DNA of 39,805 nucleotides, taken from Treponema sp. Lineage in GTDB: Bacteria > Spirochaetota > Spirochaetia > Treponematales > Breznakiellaceae. Within the stretch, counting starts at the first letter, position 1. Every line of letters starts with the position of its first letter. A model generated the notes under the pieces. That model searched no databases, was not told the DNA's origin, and saw only the letters and a list, made by a program, of their open reading frames with translations. The translations under genes and the position numbers were made by a program. The stretch lies in contig WRIV01000018.1 in assembly GCA_009782555.1 (NCBI GenBank), positions 1 through 39,805 on the forward strand. The letters run 5' to 3'. Positions 17,254 through 25,909 of this stretch are shown in pieces.

Positions 17254-19004
17254 ATTATTACAGCAAAAACAAAGACTACATTGATACCCTGCCGGACTGG
17301 GCCCGGGAATTTGCCAACAAGTACGGATCAAAAACCGCCAACCTGTACATACTCCACGGCAATATCCGGGATTACCTTCCCCATCAAAGTAATGCGGGGG
17401 AGTTTACCTTTACCCGGATCCAGGATTACATTGCGGAGCAGATATTTGGGAATCAGAACATTATCGTGTTTTACGACCGTTCCAGCGGAGTGGTGTTTTT
17501 AACTGAGACTATGGCTCTGGAATACCAAAACCGCATGAAAAAACTGTACCCCGATGTGGATGACATTTCAGACTTTATGTCCACCAACCCGGAGGAAAGT
17601 TTTTTTTATCTGGAAAAATACTTTCTCGATAAGGTGCCCCGGGACAAGCGGGAACAATGCCGCATGGTGTTGATCATCGACTATGCGGAAACCATCGTCC
17701 CTCCCGGCGATTTGGGCCGTTACAGCGAAGAAGACCGTTTTTGCCTGGTATCACTGAACCGCTGGGCGGTGAATCCTCTCTTTACCGAGGGGGATATTTC
17801 GATCATTCTCTTGACGGAAAACCTGGCGGATATTTCTCCCCGGTTGGCGGGATCTCCGGCGACGGTAAAGGTAAGTGTTCCCTTTCCCGGCGAAGAGGTG
17901 CGGAAAAATTATCTTGATTCCAAACTAAGGGACGGCAAGCTGATCCTGGACCGGGGGCTGAATACTGCCCAGGTGGCGGCCATTACCAACGGCCTCAATT
18001 TAATGAATTTGAACCGGCTTATCTCGGAAAACCATGAAACCGCCGAAGTCCTTACTCTGGAATACCTCCGGCAGAAGAAAAAAGAAATTATCGAAACCGA
18101 AGCGGCGGGCCTTTTGGAATTTATGGAAACCGGATACAACCTTTCCCATGTATCGGGCCATAACTTTGTAAAGAAGCGGTTTAAAAATGCCGCCAAGGCG
18201 ATCAAACTGGGCCGGCTGGACGTGCTTCCCATGGGTTACCTTATTGCCGGCCCTGTGGGGACGGGGAAAAGTTTTATCGTCAGCGCCTTTGCCGGCGAAA
18301 TTGGCATACCCATGGTTAAGTTCAGAAACTTCCGGTCCAAGTGGCAGGGAGACACCGAATCAAACCTGGAACGGATCCTCAACATTCTAAAATCCATGGC
18401 TCCCGTGGCGGTAATGATCGACGAAGCCGATGCTTTTTTGGGAGACCGGGATCAGGAGGGAGATTCGGGAACCAGCAACAGGGTCTTTGCCCAGATTGCC
18501 AGTTTTATGGGAAACACCGAATACCGGGGACGGATCATCTGGTTCCTTATTACCTGCCGTCCCGATCTGGTTCCCATCGACCTAAAACGCCAGGGCCGGG
18601 CAGAGGAACATCTGGCCCTGTTTTATCCTGAAAGTGCCGAAGAGCGGGAGGATCTGTTTAAAACCCTGGTCCGCAAACTGGACCTGGATATTAGAAATTT
18701 TCCTGTCTCGGAACTCTTTAAAAAATACAAGCACGAATACTCCGGGGCGGACCTGGAAGCTTTGCTAATCCGGGCCAAACTATTAGCCGCCATGGATGAC
18801 CGGGTTTTTATTCGTAAGGAAGATATGGAAGAGGCCATGTCGGATTTTGTTCCCGCCGCCTATCCCCACGAAATTGAACTTCAAAATTTGGTGGCCGTAG
18901 TGGAGTGTACTTCCAAAGAAATGCTCCCCGAACGGCTCCAGAAAAAACTCCGGTCGGATCTGATCCGGGAAATTCAGGAAATTAAAACATTGCTGGGCGA
19001 ATGA
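17250..19004 (+). CDS. AAA+ ATPase with degenerate N-terminal AAA module
   Basis: A 584-residue cytoplasmic AAA protein. The second module (about 290-530) is intact: Walker A GPVGTGKS at 334-341, pore-loop-like segment FRSKWQGDTESNLER, Walker B VMIDEADAFLG near 388-398, sensor-1 region FLITCRPDLV, and a PxDLKRQGRAEEH segment in place of the usual LRPGRFD. The first module (about 30-270) keeps Walker B-like MVLIIDYAE (139-147) and a sensor-like IILLTENLAD but shows no P-loop, so it looks like an inactive AAA copy. The relatives are FtsH/Cdc48/spastin-type remodellers; no protease domain follows. It ends the envelope lipoprotein operon with an ATGA overlap. Its substrate is unknown. Confidence 0.85.
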   Translation: MNYYSKNKDYIDTLPDWAREFANKYGSKTANLYILHGNIRDYLPHQSNAGEFTFTRIQDYIAEQIFGNQNIIVFYDRSSGVVFLTETMALEYQNRMKKLYPDVDDISDFMSTNPEESFFYLEKYFLDKVPRDKREQCRMVLIIDYAETIVPPGDLGRYSEEDRFCLVSLNRWAVNPLFTEGDISIILLTENLADISPRLAGSPATVKVSVPFPGEEVRKNYLDSKLRDGKLILDRGLNTAQVAAITNGLNLMNLNRLISENHETAEVLTLEYLRQKKKEIIETEAAGLLEFMETGYNLSHVSGHNFVKKRFKNAAKAIKLGRLDVLPMGYLIAGPVGTGKSFIVSAFAGEIGIPMVKFRNFRSKWQGDTESNLERILNILKSMAPVAVMIDEADAFLGDRDQEGDSGTSNRVFAQIASFMGNTEYRGRIIWFLITCRPDLVPIDLKRQGRAEEHLALFYPESAEEREDLFKTLVRKLDLDIRNFPVSELFKKYKHEYSGADLEALLIRAKLLAAMDDRVFIRKEDMEEAMSDFVPAAYPHEIELQNLVAVVECTSKEMLPERLQKKLRSDLIREIQEIKTLLGE

Positions 19005-19014
19005 GGATTTCAGA

Positions 19015-19044
19015 AGTTTTTGATTTTAAGCTTTTTAAAAAACT
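19015..19044. terminator. Weak AT-rich bidirectional terminator candidate
   Basis: A 7-bp stem AGTTTTT (19015-19021) and AAAAACT (19038-19044) sits between convergent genes, and the T-runs could serve both strands. It has almost no GC, so it is uncertain. Confidence 0.3.
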
Positions 19045-19046
19045 GC

Positions 19047-20255
19047 CTATTCTTCGGCCACTACCCACCCGTCATCGGCGGATGCGTCCAGAACAAGGTC
19101 CTCGCCGGCGCTGGCTTCCCGGGTTTTAAAAAACCCCTCCCGGTAAATAAATACCGCCGCCCCGGAGGATGCCATGTTAGCCGCGTCTTCAGGCATATCC
19201 CTGCCGTAGATTTTTCCTGCGGATTTAACAAAGGTGCCGGCGGTAAAGACACCGCCGCCGTGCTCCGCCGCCCGGTTGGCAATAATAAAGCCCCCCTGTA
19301 CGGCTATGATCCCCGTATGATCCGCCGCAATGCCGCCGCCATGTTCCGCCGCTATGTTCCCCAGTATTTCGCCGTCTTCTAAGACAAAGGAGCTTCCATC
19401 GAGCAAGACTATGCCGCCCCCGGAACCGGAAGAACGGTTGCCCCGGACGCCTCCCCCTTCCATGGTAAAGCTGCTCTGCTGGTTCACCATTACTCCGCCG
19501 CCGGCCATATCCGCCGTGTTATCGTGGATTATTCCTCCGGAAAGGGTAAAACGGCTTCCCTGGTAAACTGCAACACCGCCGCCGCCCTGGGCCTGGTTAT
19601 TGCTGATCTCTCCTGATTTAAAAACCAGAATACAGTTCTGGCCCGCTGCCGCTACGCCGCCTCCTGTTACGGCAGATCGGTTGCCGGATATCTTTCCTCC
19701 GTCAATAAAAAGAGAACCGCCAAAAACCAGTACGCCCCCTCCGACATTATCCGACTGATTGTTTCGGATTACCGCTCCGGGGCCTAAGATTACGGTGGAA
19801 CCGGGTCCAATTCCCAGGCCGCCCCCTTCGCCGGAAGTAATCCCCCCGGAAATTTCAATATTTTCAAAACGAATCGGTACGGTTCCCCTTACTAATACTG
19901 CCCGCCGTCCGCTTCCATCCGCAGAAAGCACCGCCGGATCGGCATCTGATTTTTTCCCCCGGATAAGGATTGTATTCTTTCCCATTCCCTGAATAAAAAA
20001 AACCCGCTCCATATTGGAAGACTGCTCACTGGTTATATCAAGGGTTCCAATGACAGTGATGGTTTTTATGGAACTTTTGACGGCCACGGCCATGGCTTTA
20101 AAAAGTGAGCGAAAGGGCTTTTCTTCTGAAAGGCCGTCGTTTCGATCGCTGCCCCCGGCATATACATAATATGAGTCCGATCCGTGGTTTTTAGTGATGG
20201 TTGTGCAGGAACAGAGGAGAGTACCCGCTAAAAAGATTAAGCACAGCTTTTTCAT
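19047..20255 (-). CDS. Right-handed beta-helix surface lipoprotein
   Basis: A 402-residue lipoprotein (signal peptide MKKLCLIFLAGTLLCSC, acyl-Cys 17). After YYVYAGGSDRNDGLSEEKPF, a common start of parallel beta-helix (pectate-lyase-like) domains, come about eight repeats of about 25-30 residues with the core GGGVxxxxxSxFxxxGGxIxxNxA (for instance GGGVAVYQGSRFTLSGG and GGGIVLLDGSSFVLEDG). The repeated GGG and NxA turns resemble polymorphic outer-membrane protein repeats. No catalytic residues are evident, so a display or binding role is likely. The start is set at the ATG that gives a proper lipoprotein signal; a second ATG lies 6 codons upstream. Single gene, convergent with the AAA operon. 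Confidence 0.82.
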   Translation of the reverse strand: MKKLCLIFLAGTLLCSCTTITKNHGSDSYYVYAGGSDRNDGLSEEKPFRSLFKAMAVAVKSSIKTITVIGTLDITSEQSSNMERVFFIQGMGKNTILIRGKKSDADPAVLSADGSGRRAVLVRGTVPIRFENIEISGGITSGEGGGLGIGPGSTVILGPGAVIRNNQSDNVGGGVLVFGGSLFIDGGKISGNRSAVTGGGVAAAGQNCILVFKSGEISNNQAQGGGGVAVYQGSRFTLSGGIIHDNTADMAGGGVMVNQQSSFTMEGGGVRGNRSSGSGGGIVLLDGSSFVLEDGEILGNIAAEHGGGIAADHTGIIAVQGGFIIANRAAEHGGGVFTAGTFVKSAGKIYGRDMPEDAANMASSGAAVFIYREGFFKTREASAGEDLVLDASADDGWVVAEE

Positions 20256-20313
20256 ACCCGCATAGCTTATCATAAACTGCCGTGAATTGTTAGGGGGATA
20301 TCAAGAACAAACC

Positions 20314-20937
20314 CTAGAGAGTTTTTTTTATATAGGGCTGCTCCGCCAGGATTTGCAGAGCAAGATGATAATCCAGGTTTTCCACATTGGTACAGATCAT
20401 ATCCACTATAGCATCGTTTTCTTCGCCGCAGGTTTTTGTTTTTAATTCTCTGATCAGGGCATCCGCTTCGGCGCTGTCGCCGGAAGAACAGGCCAGGTAT
20501 AGTTTGCTGAGTTTTTTTTCCAGGTAATCCCGGGAAACTTTTTCCCGCTTTACCGCTTCTTTTGAAAAGAGAACGCTGGATTTAAGAGAGGCGATAAGCT
20601 TTTTTATTTCCTCCAGCGCTCCGGCGGAGCTTTCCCGGCAGAATTCATAATCTCCTTTTCGGGCGGCGTTTTCCAGTTCCCGGGCTTTTTCTGCCAGTTC
20701 CCAGGCGCCTATTCCTGCAAGGCCTCCTTTTACGGCATGGGCGCAGGCGGCATATTCTTCCCAGCTTTCCTGATCCTGAAATTCTTTAAAGACGGCGTTT
20801 CTTTTTTCCAGATCTCCGCAAAAAAGCCGCAGTGCATCGGCGTATACTTCCCTGCTGCAGCCCACATGGGCAAGGCCCTCCCAGATATCCAAGCCTTCCA
20901 CGCGGATTAACTGGGAATAAAGCAGGGCCAGATTCAT
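20314..20937 (-). CDS. HPt (histidine phosphotransfer) domain protein
   Basis: A 207-residue soluble protein. Residues about 30-115 form an HPt four-helix bundle with the phosphorylatable His67 in AHAVKGGLAGIGA, the standard HxxKG signature. A charged helical C-terminal part (about 120-207) is unassigned. HPt proteins relay phosphate between hybrid sensor kinases and response regulators; no kinase or regulator gene is in this window, so the partner is elsewhere. The promoter is nearly ideal and ends 6 nt before the ATG with no ribosome-binding site, one of the best leaderless candidates here. Divergent from htrA, with adjoining promoters. Confidence 0.85.
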   Translation of the reverse strand: MNLALLYSQLIRVEGLDIWEGLAHVGCSREVYADALRLFCGDLEKRNAVFKEFQDQESWEEYAACAHAVKGGLAGIGAWELAEKARELENAARKGDYEFCRESSAGALEEIKKLIASLKSSVLFSKEAVKREKVSRDYLEKKLSKLYLACSSGDSAEADALIRELKTKTCGEENDAIVDMICTNVENLDYHLALQILAEQPYIKKTL

Positions 20938-20943
20938 GGGGTT

Positions 20944-20972
20944 AGTGTATCACGGCAAAACAAGATCGTCAA
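20944..20972 (-). promoter_or_regulatory. Promoter of the HPt gene, predicted leaderless
   Basis: Minus strand: -35 TTGACG (20972-20967), 17-nt spacer, -10 TACACT (20949-20944), 6 nt to the ATG at 20937. No Shine-Dalgarno sequence. Confidence 0.75.
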
Positions 20973-21001
20973 AACCTATGGCGTAATTCCTAAAATTTTG
21001 T

Positions 21002-21007
21002 TATACT
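21002..21007 (+). promoter_or_regulatory. -10 box for htrA
   Basis: TATACT with a poor -35. Seven nt later comes an ATG that opens a five-codon frame (M-E-A-G-G-stop, 21015-21032) whose stop overlaps the htrA ATG as ATGA. The same bases (GGAGG and GGGGG) are the htrA ribosome-binding site. Confidence 0.45.
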
Positions 21008-21028
21008 ATCTCCCATGGAGGCCGGGGG

Positions 21029-22252
21029 ATGAAACTCTACAGCGGCAGGCAGCTTGTAATAGTAGTCTTTTTTTCCGTACTAACGGCGGTTTTGCTGGCT
21101 CTGGGAGCGTTTTCTCTGGGAAAAACCGGGATCCTGCCAGTCCAGTTTAAAAAAGAACCGGCACGCGTAAGCATCCAGAATAATCAAAACGCCGAAACCC
21201 TAATGCCCCAAACAGCGTTTCCGGCGCAGGATCTTACCCCCTATACTGCGGATGAACGGGAGAATATTACCGTATATGAACAGTACAACGAAGCGGTGGT
21301 GAATATTACCACCGAAGTGGTGGGGATCAACTGGTTTCTGGAGCCGGTTCCCCAGCGCGGCGGTTCCGGTTCCGGTTCGATTATCGATACCCAGGGATAT
21401 ATCCTTACCAACTACCATGTGATTGAAAAGGCCTATAAGGTGTACATCAACCTTTTTGACGGATCCCAACTGGAAGGAAATGTAATCGGAGTTGATCCGG
21501 AAAACGACCTGGCGGTGGTCAAGTTTACCCCGCCCCGGGGAATAACCCTTAAAACCATTCCCTACGGCGATTCATCGAACCTAAAGGTGGGCCAAAAGGT
21601 ACTGGCCATTGGTAATCCCTTTGCCCTGGAGAGAACCTTGACGGTGGGGATTGTTTCCGGCCTGGGACGGCCTATTCAGATTTCCCGGCAGAACATAGTC
21701 CGGGACATGATCCAAACCGACGCTTCCATTAATCCGGGCAATTCCGGCGGCCCCCTGCTGGACGCCCAGGGCCGGATGATAGGGATCAACACGATGATTT
21801 ATTCTCCCTCCGGCGGTTCGGTGGGTATAGGTTTTGCCGTTCCGGTAAACACCGCCAAACGGGTGGTGGCGGAACTGATTGAGCATGGCAAGGTCCGCCG
21901 GGGCTGGATAGACGCCACGGTGGTTCAGCTATTCCCCGCCCTGGTCCAGTACGCAAAACTGCCGGTAAACGAAGGGCTCCTTATCTCCCGGACTAGGCGA
22001 AACGGCCTTGCAGAAAAGGCCGGCCTCCGCCAGGGCTCCGAGCCGGTGCGCTACGGTTCCAGCGTCATATACCTTGGCGGCGACATCATTGTCCAGGTAA
22101 ACGGCATAAAGGTAGCCACCCTGGCGGATTACTACGCATCTCTGGAAAGTAACAGGCCGGGCGAACAGGTTGAGGTAGAGGTGATCCGCAGCGGCAAGCC
22201 GGTTAAGCTAAAGGTTACCCTAGCGGACCGTGAAGAGGTGCTGAACCAATAA
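21029..22252 (+). CDS. htrA: Membrane-anchored HtrA/DegP-type serine protease
   Basis: A 407-residue S1C protease for periplasmic protein quality control. An N-terminal hydrophobic anchor (about residues 9-30) is followed by a trypsin-like domain with the catalytic triad His130 (TNYHVIE), Asp160 (ENDLAVV) and Ser239 (NPGNSGGPL), then a single PDZ domain (about 295-400; GLLISRTRRNGLAEKAGLRQG). One PDZ and an uncleaved anchor make it closer to DegS than to two-PDZ DegP. The start follows a purine-rich GGAGGCCGGGGG. A surface lipoprotein gene follows on the same strand after 94 bp. Confidence 0.93.
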   Translation: MKLYSGRQLVIVVFFSVLTAVLLALGAFSLGKTGILPVQFKKEPARVSIQNNQNAETLMPQTAFPAQDLTPYTADERENITVYEQYNEAVVNITTEVVGINWFLEPVPQRGGSGSGSIIDTQGYILTNYHVIEKAYKVYINLFDGSQLEGNVIGVDPENDLAVVKFTPPRGITLKTIPYGDSSNLKVGQKVLAIGNPFALERTLTVGIVSGLGRPIQISRQNIVRDMIQTDASINPGNSGGPLLDAQGRMIGINTMIYSPSGGSVGIGFAVPVNTAKRVVAELIEHGKVRRGWIDATVVQLFPALVQYAKLPVNEGLLISRTRRNGLAEKAGLRQGSEPVRYGSSVIYLGGDIIVQVNGIKVATLADYYASLESNRPGEQVEVEVIRSGKPVKLKVTLADREEVLNQ

Positions 22253-22346
22253 CGGTTCTATAGGTGTCTTGATGTCTCTGAATTATTTTTTTCTTTCCGG
22301 TTAAAGCAGGAGGTGCCGCAAAGCCCTCTTGTGGCCGGAGGTTACC

Positions 22347-23309
22347 ATGAAAAAACTCATTATTGCTGGAATGGCGGCGCTGTTTGTTTCGGCCTGCTCC
22401 AGCGAAACGGCCATGCAGCGCCTGCTGGGGACCAGTGCATCCTCGCCGGTTTTTTACGGTTGTAAGACACCGGCCGAGGGAGAGGTGAATTTCTTTTTTT
22501 CCCGGGAAGTACAAGTCATGTCCTTGTATTTTGACCCTCCCATGGAAACGGATATTCATAGCCAGGGAGAAACTGTGGCGGTCTGCTTTGCTTCGGACCT
22601 GCCGGGTGGGTCAAAGGTTACCGCTGATATTCTGGTAGAAGACAAGGAACGAAATACCCTTAATGTGCTGGTCAGTTTCCGTACCCGGAATAACCGAATG
22701 CCGGATTTGGCGATCAATGAAATCAGAGCTGCTTACAGTAAGCCCAGGGTGGAGTTCGTGGAATTTATAGCTCAAAGCGCGGGAAACCTCGGGGCCCTGC
22801 GGGTTTTTGCTGCCTATGAACAGGAAGATCCGATCTTTGAATTCCCGCCGGTGGAGGTAAAAAAGGGCGAGTACATTGTCCTTCATACCAGAAGCATCGA
22901 GCCGGGAATAGCCGATGAGACCGGAACCAACCTTGCTTTATCGAAGGGAACCGATGCATTGCCTACCGCCAGAGATTTCTGGATACCCGGTTCTCTAAAA
23001 CTTCATGATACCAACGCCATTTACATCATGGATCAAGATAACCGGATCATAGACGGGGTGCTACTTCTTTCCGGCAATTATAAATGGAAGGATTCCATAA
23101 CGGCGGCGGCAAGGGAAATGGCCCGGCAGGGAGTCTGGTTTGGGCCAGAATCCGTCGATGCGGTAATAACCGATGGCAATACCGCAACCCGGACTATCTG
23201 CCGGGACGAAGACAGGAACAATTCCCACAGCGCCGCCGATTGGTACGTTACGGTAACCAGCGGGGCTACTCCAGGACAAAAGAACAACCCCGGCCGCTAC
23301 AGACCTTAA
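22347..23309 (+). CDS. Lipoprotein with lamin-tail-like domain
   Basis: A 320-residue lipoprotein: signal peptide MKKLIIAGMAALFVSAC with the acyl-Cys at 17. Residues about 30-115 resemble an Ig-like domain ending in a DLAINEI strand. About 120-310 look like a lamin-tail-type (LTD) beta domain: LAINEIRAAYSKPRVEFVEF, VEVKKGEYIVLHTR, a DTNAIYIMDQDNRIIDGVLL hairpin, and a C-terminal ATPGQKN, which is the usual LTD ending. LTD lipoproteins are extracellular structural or nuclease-associated domains; no nuclease motif is present here. The start uses GGAGG at 5 nt, and an in-frame ORF extension of six codons is rejected. It probably shares transcription with htrA, since no terminator separates them. 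Confidence 0.75.
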   Translation: MKKLIIAGMAALFVSACSSETAMQRLLGTSASSPVFYGCKTPAEGEVNFFFSREVQVMSLYFDPPMETDIHSQGETVAVCFASDLPGGSKVTADILVEDKERNTLNVLVSFRTRNNRMPDLAINEIRAAYSKPRVEFVEFIAQSAGNLGALRVFAAYEQEDPIFEFPPVEVKKGEYIVLHTRSIEPGIADETGTNLALSKGTDALPTARDFWIPGSLKLHDTNAIYIMDQDNRIIDGVLLLSGNYKWKDSITAAAREMARQGVWFGPESVDAVITDGNTATRTICRDEDRNNSHSAADWYVTVTSGATPGQKNNPGRYRP

Positions 23310-23336
23310 TTTGATGAACTGAACGCACTAGGGTTT

Positions 23337-23660
23337 TTACAGGTATTTTTTGACCAGTTTTTCTATCTCATTTTTGGGCAGGGCCCCAGCCTGGGTAAAC
23401 ACCGGTTTGCCGTCTTTGTAAACCATCAGGGTGGGTATGGAAACAACATTGTGCTTTTGGGCTAATTCATTTTCTTCGTCTACATTAATTTTGCCCACTT
23501 TAAGTCTGTCTTCGTATTCTCTGGCAACTTGTTCAATAAAGGGGGCGATCATTCTGCAGGGGTTACACCAGGGGGCCCAGAAGTCCAACAGAACCGGAAC
23601 AGAAGCGTTGATTACTTCGGCATAAAAATTGGCGCCTGTCACCGTTATTTCCTTGCTCAT
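23337..23660 (-). CDS. trxA: Thioredoxin with variant WCNPC active site
   Basis: A 107-residue thioredoxin, cytosolic disulfide reductase. The fold is complete: VLLDFWAP, the active site WCNPC at 31-35, KINVDEE, and the cis-proline segment SIPTLMVY. The canonical dipeptide between the cysteines is Gly-Pro; here it is Asn-Pro, which may alter redox potential or partner choice. The start is the ATG 7 nt after a TATAAT box, with no ribosome-binding site, so it is predicted leaderless. Divergent from the U32 peptidase gene with back-to-back promoters. Confidence 0.93.
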   Translation of the reverse strand: MSKEITVTGANFYAEVINASVPVLLDFWAPWCNPCRMIAPFIEQVAREYEDRLKVGKINVDEENELAQKHNVVSIPTLMVYKDGKPVFTQAGALPKNEIEKLVKKYL

Positions 23661-23667
23661 AAGAGGA

Positions 23668-23696
23668 ATTATAGATCAAATAGAGAAAAAAATCCA
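23668..23696 (-). promoter_or_regulatory. Promoter of trxA, predicted leaderless
   Basis: Minus strand: -35 TGGATT (23696-23691, weak), 17-nt spacer, -10 TATAAT (23673-23668, perfect), 7 nt to the ATG at 23660. Confidence 0.65.
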
Positions 23697-23704
23697 GGTA
23701 TTTC

Positions 23705-23733
23705 TGGACGGAAAAAATCATTTTGGGTATTAT
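23705..23733 (+). promoter_or_regulatory. Promoter of the U32 peptidase gene, predicted leaderless
   Basis: -35 TGGACG (23705-23710), 17-nt spacer, -10 TATTAT (23728-23733), 7 nt to the ATG at 23741. The preferred start codon is set by this promoter. Confidence 0.6.
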
Positions 23734-23740
23734 GGTCAGA

Positions 23741-25909
23741 ATGATAGAGCTTCTTGCCCCCGCCGGATCTCCGGAATCCTTGGATGCCGCCATTGCAGAA
23801 GGGGCCGATGCGGTTTATCTGGGGCTTAAGGCATTTAACGCCCGGATGCGGAGCGCCAACTTTGCCTACTCCCAGTTTGAGGGGGCTCTGCGGTCGGTAC
23901 ACCGTCTGGGCCGCCGGATGTATGTGACGGTAAATACGGTCTTTGAACAGCGGGAGGCGGACCGGGTTTATCAGCTTTTAAAGTACCTTTCCGCCGTGGG
24001 ACCGGACGGGATCATAGTTCAGGATTTCGGTATCCTCCAGATGGCCCGGGAGTTTTCCGGCTTAAAAATTCATGCCTCGACCCAGATGAACATTGCTTCC
24101 GCCCGGGGAGCCAACGCCCTTTCCAAATATGGAGTTTCCCGGGTGGTACTGGCCCGGGAGCTTTCTTATAGCGAAATCAAAGGAATCCGCCAGAACACCA
24201 ACATGGAACTGGAAACATTTGTCCATGGAGCCCTCTGTGCCAGTGTTTCGGGGCTGTGCCTTTTTTCCAGCTATCTGGGTGGAAAGTCGGCCAACAGGGG
24301 GCTTTGTACCCAGGCATGCCGCCGGTTGTACAGCCCGGAAAAACAGGACGATCCGGTTTCTCCGGACGGTTCCGAAAAAACGGCGGGATATTTTTTTAGT
24401 CCCTGTGATTTATCCCTCATTGCCCATGTACCGGAACTGGCGGAAGCGGGAGTCCGGGCCCTTAAAATTGAAGGGAGGATGAAGAGCGCCGAATATGTGG
24501 GAACGGTGGTTTCCGCTTACCGCCGGGTGATCGACAGCCTGGAAGGCGGAGAAGAAAAGCGCCGCCTTGCCTTGGAGGATGCCCAGCGTATTCTGCATAA
24601 TGACTTTGCCCGGCCCAAGACAGAATTGTTCTTTAGCAAGACCCCCGGCACTGTTTTCAGGCCCGGGCAGGATGGAGGAACCGGCATTGGTCTGGGAACC
24701 ATCATAAAAGTAGTACCCGGAAACCCCGGATCCGGAACGGGGCGGGCACTGATCAGAAGCGGCGGTTTTGCCGGCGGCGGGATTAGACTGACGGCGGGAG
24801 ATTCACTGCGTTTTCACAAGGCCGACGATTCCCGGCGGCTGGCCCACAAATTAAATTGTGCGGAACGTTCCGGCAGGGATGGGTACTTTATCTCAATTCC
24901 CGAAGGATTCGGAACGGGGGATTCGGTATATTTGATTCAGACAAAGTCCATGACCACGCGTTATCCGCCGGTAATCCCTAAGGATTTAAGCCACTTTAAA
25001 CGGCAGCCCGGCAGGGAACGCTCACCGAATCCGCCGTTCTCTGTTCTGGAACAATCGCCGGGGCGCAGAATTAAACAGACTTTTTCCCTGCCGGAAGGGC
25101 TTTTTGTTCAAGTTGCCTCCATCGAAGACCTATACATTGTACAATCCATCCGTCCCGCGGGGGTGATTCTTCCGGTAAACCGGAAGAATGCCCGGATTTT
25201 ACTGGAAGAAAAAAACTTGCCCTTTAAGGCTGGTGAAATTACCCTAACCCTGGATCCCTGGTTTCCCCAGGAGAATGAAGGGTTTCTGGCGGAACTGCCG
25301 GATCGTCTGGAAGAACAGGGATTCTATTCATTTATATTGAATAACCCCGGGCACTTTTCTTTGTTCCGGAAAAAGGACAAAAGCCGGACAAAAGTGCTTA
25401 TTGCCGGGCCCTGGCTGTATACTTTTAACAGTTGGGCTGCCGCTTTTATTGCCGCCTGGGGCGCCGGAGCCTTTGTTACCCCCCTGGAAAACAACCGGCA
25501 AAATCTGGAAAAAACCATGCCCCCATTCCTGCGGCGGCAGGTTTTTGTTACCCTCTTTGCCTGGCCGTCCTTGTTTCGGATCAAAACAGGTCCGGGCAGC
25601 CTTTATGGGTTTGGCAATTTTACCGGCAGCAGGGATGAGTCATTTTCACTTATAAACGGAGATGGCAGCGCCGTAGTGATCCCCGGCACCCCGTTCTGCA
25701 TTACCGACAAGCGTCCTTTCCTGGCGGAAGCGGGGTTCCGCCGTTTTATTCTGGATTTTTCCGGCGGAATGTTCAGCGGTTCCTTTCCCCTGAAAAAGAA
25801 ACTGTACAAAGAAGTGGTAAAGGCCGCCCAGGAAGGATCGCTCCTTTCCGGAATTTCCCGGTTCAACTGGAAAGACGGATTTTTCTCTGAAAAAAACAAT
25901 GCCGATTAA
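23741..25909 (+). CDS. U32 family peptidase (YhbU/RlhA-like)
   Basis: A 722-residue protein of peptidase family U32. The N-terminal half is typical: MIELLAPAGSPESLDAAIAEG, DAVYLGLKAFNARM, IIVQDFGILQ, IHASTQMNI, the cysteine-rich HGALCASVSGLCLFSSYLGG and NRGLCTQACRRLY, and LKIEGRMKSAEYV. These cysteines bind an iron-sulfur cluster in characterised relatives such as RlhA (23S rRNA hydroxylation) and TrhP (tRNA hydroxylation). The C-terminal 400 residues are less conserved and include a collagenase-like region. An RNA-modification role is more likely than proteolysis, by family. The start is MIELLAPAG at 23741 rather than six codons upstream. Confidence 0.9.
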   Translation: MIELLAPAGSPESLDAAIAEGADAVYLGLKAFNARMRSANFAYSQFEGALRSVHRLGRRMYVTVNTVFEQREADRVYQLLKYLSAVGPDGIIVQDFGILQMAREFSGLKIHASTQMNIASARGANALSKYGVSRVVLARELSYSEIKGIRQNTNMELETFVHGALCASVSGLCLFSSYLGGKSANRGLCTQACRRLYSPEKQDDPVSPDGSEKTAGYFFSPCDLSLIAHVPELAEAGVRALKIEGRMKSAEYVGTVVSAYRRVIDSLEGGEEKRRLALEDAQRILHNDFARPKTELFFSKTPGTVFRPGQDGGTGIGLGTIIKVVPGNPGSGTGRALIRSGGFAGGGIRLTAGDSLRFHKADDSRRLAHKLNCAERSGRDGYFISIPEGFGTGDSVYLIQTKSMTTRYPPVIPKDLSHFKRQPGRERSPNPPFSVLEQSPGRRIKQTFSLPEGLFVQVASIEDLYIVQSIRPAGVILPVNRKNARILLEEKNLPFKAGEITLTLDPWFPQENEGFLAELPDRLEEQGFYSFILNNPGHFSLFRKKDKSRTKVLIAGPWLYTFNSWAAAFIAAWGAGAFVTPLENNRQNLEKTMPPFLRRQVFVTLFAWPSLFRIKTGPGSLYGFGNFTGSRDESFSLINGDGSAVVIPGTPFCITDKRPFLAEAGFRRFILDFSGGMFSGSFPLKKKLYKEVVKAAQEGSLLSGISRFNWKDGFFSEKNNAD

